Below the pieces are notes generated by a model. That model was not told the origin of the DNA. It made no database searches and saw only the letters and a program-made list of their open reading frames with translations. A stretch of DNA of 64,000 nt, from positions 1,736,001 to 1,800,000 of the forward strand of contig NZ_LT906483.1 of the NCBI RefSeq assembly GCF_900187065.1, given 5' to 3'. This stretch comes from Mycolicibacterium thermoresistibile (lineage in GTDB: Bacteria > Actinomycetota > Actinomycetes > Mycobacteriales > Mycobacteriaceae). The position numbers were made by a program, and so were the translations under genes. Below, piece after piece: positions 61,916 to 64,000 of the stretch; within the stretch, counting starts at the first letter, position 1, and every line of letters begins with the position of its first letter.

Positions 61916-63469
61916 GTGTCGGATTCCAAAGTAGTCACCACAGACGTCGTACTGGTGGGCGCTGGCATCATGAGCGCCACCCTGGGAGCGTTGCTGCGGC
62001 TGGTGGAGCCGAACTGGTCGATCACGTTGATCGAACGGCTCGACGGCGCCGCTGCCGAGAGCAGCGACCCGTGGAACAACGCGGGCACCGGGCATTCGGC
62101 GCTGTGTGAGCTGAACTACACCCCGCAACGGCCGGACGGTTCCATCGACACCACCAAGGCCATCCACGTCAACGAGCAGTTCCAGGTCTCCCGGCAGTTC
62201 TGGGCGTACGCGGTGGAGAACGGGGTGCTGCCTGACGTGCGCAGCTTCCTCAACCCGATCCCGCACGTCAGCTTCGTGCAGGGCGCCGAGAACATCGACT
62301 ACCTGCGGCGCCGCTACGAGGCGCTGGTGACCAACCCGCTGTTCGCCTCGATGGAGTTCATCGACGATCACGACGAGTTCAGCCGACGCCTGCCGCTGAT
62401 GGCCTACCAGCGTGACTTCTCCGAGCCGGTCGCGCTGAACTGGACGCAGGACGGCACCGACGTCGACTTCGGCTCGCTGTCCCGCCAGCTGATCGCCTAC
62501 GTCGCCGAACACGGGATGACCACGATGTTCGGTCATGAGGTGCGCGATCTGGTCAAGCAGCGCGACGGCGGCTGGCTGGTCAAGGTGGTCAACCGGCGCA
62601 CCGGCGCGAGACGGCGGATCAAGGCGAAGTTCGTGTTCGTCGGCGCCGGCGGCGGGGCACTGCCGCTGCTGCAGAAGGCCGGGATCCCGGAGGTCAAGGG
62701 CTTCGGCGGGTTCCCGGTCGGCGGGCAGTTCCTGCGCACCAACGATCCGGCGCTGACCGCGGCGCACAAGGCCAAGGTGTACGGACTGCCGCCGCTCGGT
62801 GCGCCGCCGATGTCGGTGCCGCACCTCGATGCCCGGGTGATCAACCGCAAATCCTGGCTGCTGTTCGGCCCGTTCGCCGGCTGGTCCCCGAAGTTCCTCA
62901 AACACGGCAAGATCACCGATCTGCCGTTCTCGGTGAAGCCCAACAACCTCGCATCGATGATCGGGGTCGGCCTCACCGAGATGGGGCTGCTGAAGTACCT
63001 GATCGGGCAGCTGCTGATGAGCGAGGCCGACCGCGTCGAGGCGTTGCGCGAATTCGCGCCCAGCGCACGCGACTCCGACTGGGAACTCGACATCGCCGGG
63101 CAGCGGGTGCAGGTCATCCGCCGCAAGGGCCGCGGCGGTGTGCTGGAGTTCGGCACCACGGTGCTCTCGGCGGCCGACGGGTCGATCGCCGGCCTGCTGG
63201 GCGCCTCGCCGGGCGCCTCCACCGCGGTGCCGGCGATGATCGAAGTGATGGAACGGTGTTTCTCCGACCGGTACCAGTCCTGGCTGCCCAAGCTCAAGGA
63301 GATGGTGCCGTCGCTGGGTGTCGAGCTGTCCAAGGAGCCCGCGCTGTTCCGCGAGGTGTGGGCGCACGGCACCAAGGTGCTCAAACTCGATCAGCCGGCC
63401 AGCGGATTGCCCTCCAGCTCAACCGAGCCCGCCGGCACCGAACACACCCCGACAGCGGCGACCGGTTGA
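61916..63469 (+). CDS. mqo: Malate:quinone oxidoreductase
   Basis: Membrane-associated FAD enzyme that oxidises malate to oxaloacetate and reduces quinone, in the TCA cycle and respiratory chain. The 517-residue product begins with the FAD motif [17 protein letters not shown]; further blocks are [54 protein letters not shown] and [24 protein letters not shown] 61916 has GAAGGA upstream. It corresponds to Rv2852c and sits next to the acetyltransferase remnant. Confidence 0.96.
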   Translation: MSDSKVVTTDVVLVGAGIMSATLGALLRLVEPNWSITLIERLDGAAAESSDPWNNAGTGHSALCELNYTPQRPDGSIDTTKAIHVNEQFQVSRQFWAYAVENGVLPDVRSFLNPIPHVSFVQGAENIDYLRRRYEALVTNPLFASMEFIDDHDEFSRRLPLMAYQRDFSEPVALNWTQDGTDVDFGSLSRQLIAYVAEHGMTTMFGHEVRDLVKQRDGGWLVKVVNRRTGARRRIKAKFVFVGAGGGALPLLQKAGIPEVKGFGGFPVGGQFLRTNDPALTAAHKAKVYGLPPLGAPPMSVPHLDARVINRKSWLLFGPFAGWSPKFLKHGKITDLPFSVKPNNLASMIGVGLTEMGLLKYLIGQLLMSEADRVEALREFAPSARDSDWELDIAGQRVQVIRRKGRGGVLEFGTTVLSAADGSIAGLLGASPGASTAVPAMIEVMERCFSDRYQSWLPKLKEMVPSLGVELSKEPALFREVWAHGTKVLKLDQPASGLPSSSTEPAGTEHTPTAATG

Positions 63470-63495
63470 CCGCGACGGCAGTCAGGACGGCCACC

Positions 63496-63696
63496 TTGCA
63501 CCGGGCCCGGGCGGTATACCTCGACGCAGCAACATCTTCCGCGCTGCTGAAGCCGCAGGCCGAGGTGGCCGTCGCGCCACGGACCCGCTCCGGAATCGGC
63601 CGACGAGAGCTCATCTCCGACACCCGGCACGGATTCGCCCGTGCCGGTGATCCATTCATCAAAGGCGGGACCGTCGACGTCCCGGTGTTCACATGA
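63496..63696 (+). pseudogene. ElaA/GNAT acetyltransferase gene with internal deletion (Rv2851c type)
   Basis: An open frame from TTG 63496 encodes 66 residues. The first part (DLDAATLYALLKLRVEVFV-like, here [19 protein letters not shown], then [11 protein letters not shown]) resembles the N-terminus of the ElaA-type acetyltransferase that lies between mqo and the chelatase gene in M. tuberculosis. It is joined directly to an ElaA-like C-terminus ([20 protein letters not shown]). The central acetyl-CoA-binding part, some 70-80 residues, is missing, yet the frame is kept. Almost certainly non-functional. The comparison rests on memory of the family. Confidence 0.7.
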
Positions 63697-63703
63697 GGGC
63701 GCA

Positions 63704-64000
63704 GTGATAACGACGACCTATCCGTTCAGTGCGATCGTGGGCCACGACCGGTTGCGGCTGGCGCTGCTGTTGTGCGCGGTGCGGCCGGAGATCGGCGGGG
63801 TGCTGATCCGCGGGGAGAAGGGCACCGCCAAGTCGACGGCGGTGCGCGGGCTGGCCCACATCCTGCACGCCGTGGACGGGGCGTCGCTGGTGGAGCTGCC
63901 GATCGGGGCGACCGAGGACCGCGTCGTCGGTTCGCTGGATCTGCAGAAGGTGCTGCGCGACGGCGAACACGCGTTCTCGCCCGGGCTGCTGGCCCGCGCG
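63704..64000 (+). CDS. Magnesium-chelatase-type AAA+ ATPase, 5' part (Rv2850c type)
   Basis: The gene runs off the right edge; 99 codons are present from GTG 63704. The N-terminus [22 protein letters not shown] and Walker A segment GEKGTAKST are those of ChlI/BchI-type chelatase ATPases, followed by [19 protein letters not shown]. In M. tuberculosis the homologue is a fused ChlI/ChlD-like protein beside cobalamin genes, suggesting a cobalt-insertion or related role. Only the N-terminal ATPase start can be seen here. Confidence 0.88.
   Translation, partial: MITTTYPFSAIVGHDRLRLALLLCAVRPEIGGVLIRGEKGTAKSTAVRGLAHILHAVDGASLVELPIGATEDRVVGSLDLQKVLRDGEHAFSPGLLARA

Overview
The window comes from a high-GC actinobacterium of the mycobacterial lineage, most likely a fast-growing Mycolicibacterium-type species. 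The backbone follows the order known from Mycobacterium tuberculosis between rplS (Rv2904c) and the Rv2850c magnesium-chelatase gene: rplS-lepB-rnhB-DUF2469, yraN-comM-dprA-viuB-xerC, an M23 peptidase, rpsB-tsf-amidase-pyrH-frr-cdsA-rlmN, dxr-rip1-ispG-GNAT-PBP, mapB, mtr, mqo. Mycothione reductase, Rip1 and a PBP-lipo protein fit that placement. The species cannot be named from sequence reading alone.

Layout. 0-2.6 kb: ribosomal protein L19, signal peptidase I, RNase HII and DUF2469. 2.7-9.8 kb: an accessory block where M. tuberculosis has fdhF/fdhD. It holds a kinase-like protein and a universal stress protein (an Rv2004c/Rv2005c-like pair), a CaiB-type CoA-transferase with a TesB-type thioesterase, and a three-part adenylation/carrier/membrane-acyltransferase protein on the minus strand. 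9.9-23.8 kb: DNA uptake and recombination genes, a siderophore-interacting flavoprotein, a lactate-monooxygenase-like enzyme, then translation, nucleotide and lipid housekeeping genes. 23.9-42.4 kb: a large catabolic island. 42.5-50.8 kb: isoprenoid synthesis (dxr, ispG) around the intramembrane protease rip1, then acetyltransferases and a penicillin-binding lipoprotein. 50.8-64 kb: methionine aminopeptidase, cobyric acid synthase, a two-gene N-acetylglutaminylglutamine amide (osmolyte) operon, mycothione reductase, malate:quinone oxidoreductase, a decayed acetyltransferase gene and the start of a magnesium-chelatase gene cut by the window edge.

The island at 23.9-42.4 kb contains an aldehyde dehydrogenase, an acyl-CoA dehydrogenase, two cytochromes P450, a 3Fe-4S ferredoxin, a molybdopterin oxidoreductase, a Baeyer-Villiger-type monooxygenase, an SMP-30-type lactonase, an HSL esterase, an HpcH/HpaI aldolase, alcohol and short-chain dehydrogenases, a thioesterase and two paralogous TetR regulators. 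Its transcription units start from divergent promoters that share a 26-bp architecture, (T/G)TTACA-N14-TGT(C/A)A(C/A). I count six sites, all between 25.8 and 41.8 kb. This looks like a self-contained TetR regulon for oxidative degradation of an unknown, probably cyclic or ketone-containing, compound. It is the main candidate for an undescribed system here.

Other unusual features are three sets of tandem repeats at gene 3' ends (20 bp, 27 bp and 55 bp periods, two of which contain the neighbouring gene's stop codon), a probable CTG start codon in the short-chain dehydrogenase gene, and an acetyltransferase pseudogene with a large in-frame internal deletion. All functions are assigned from reading sequence and remembered family features; no database search was run.
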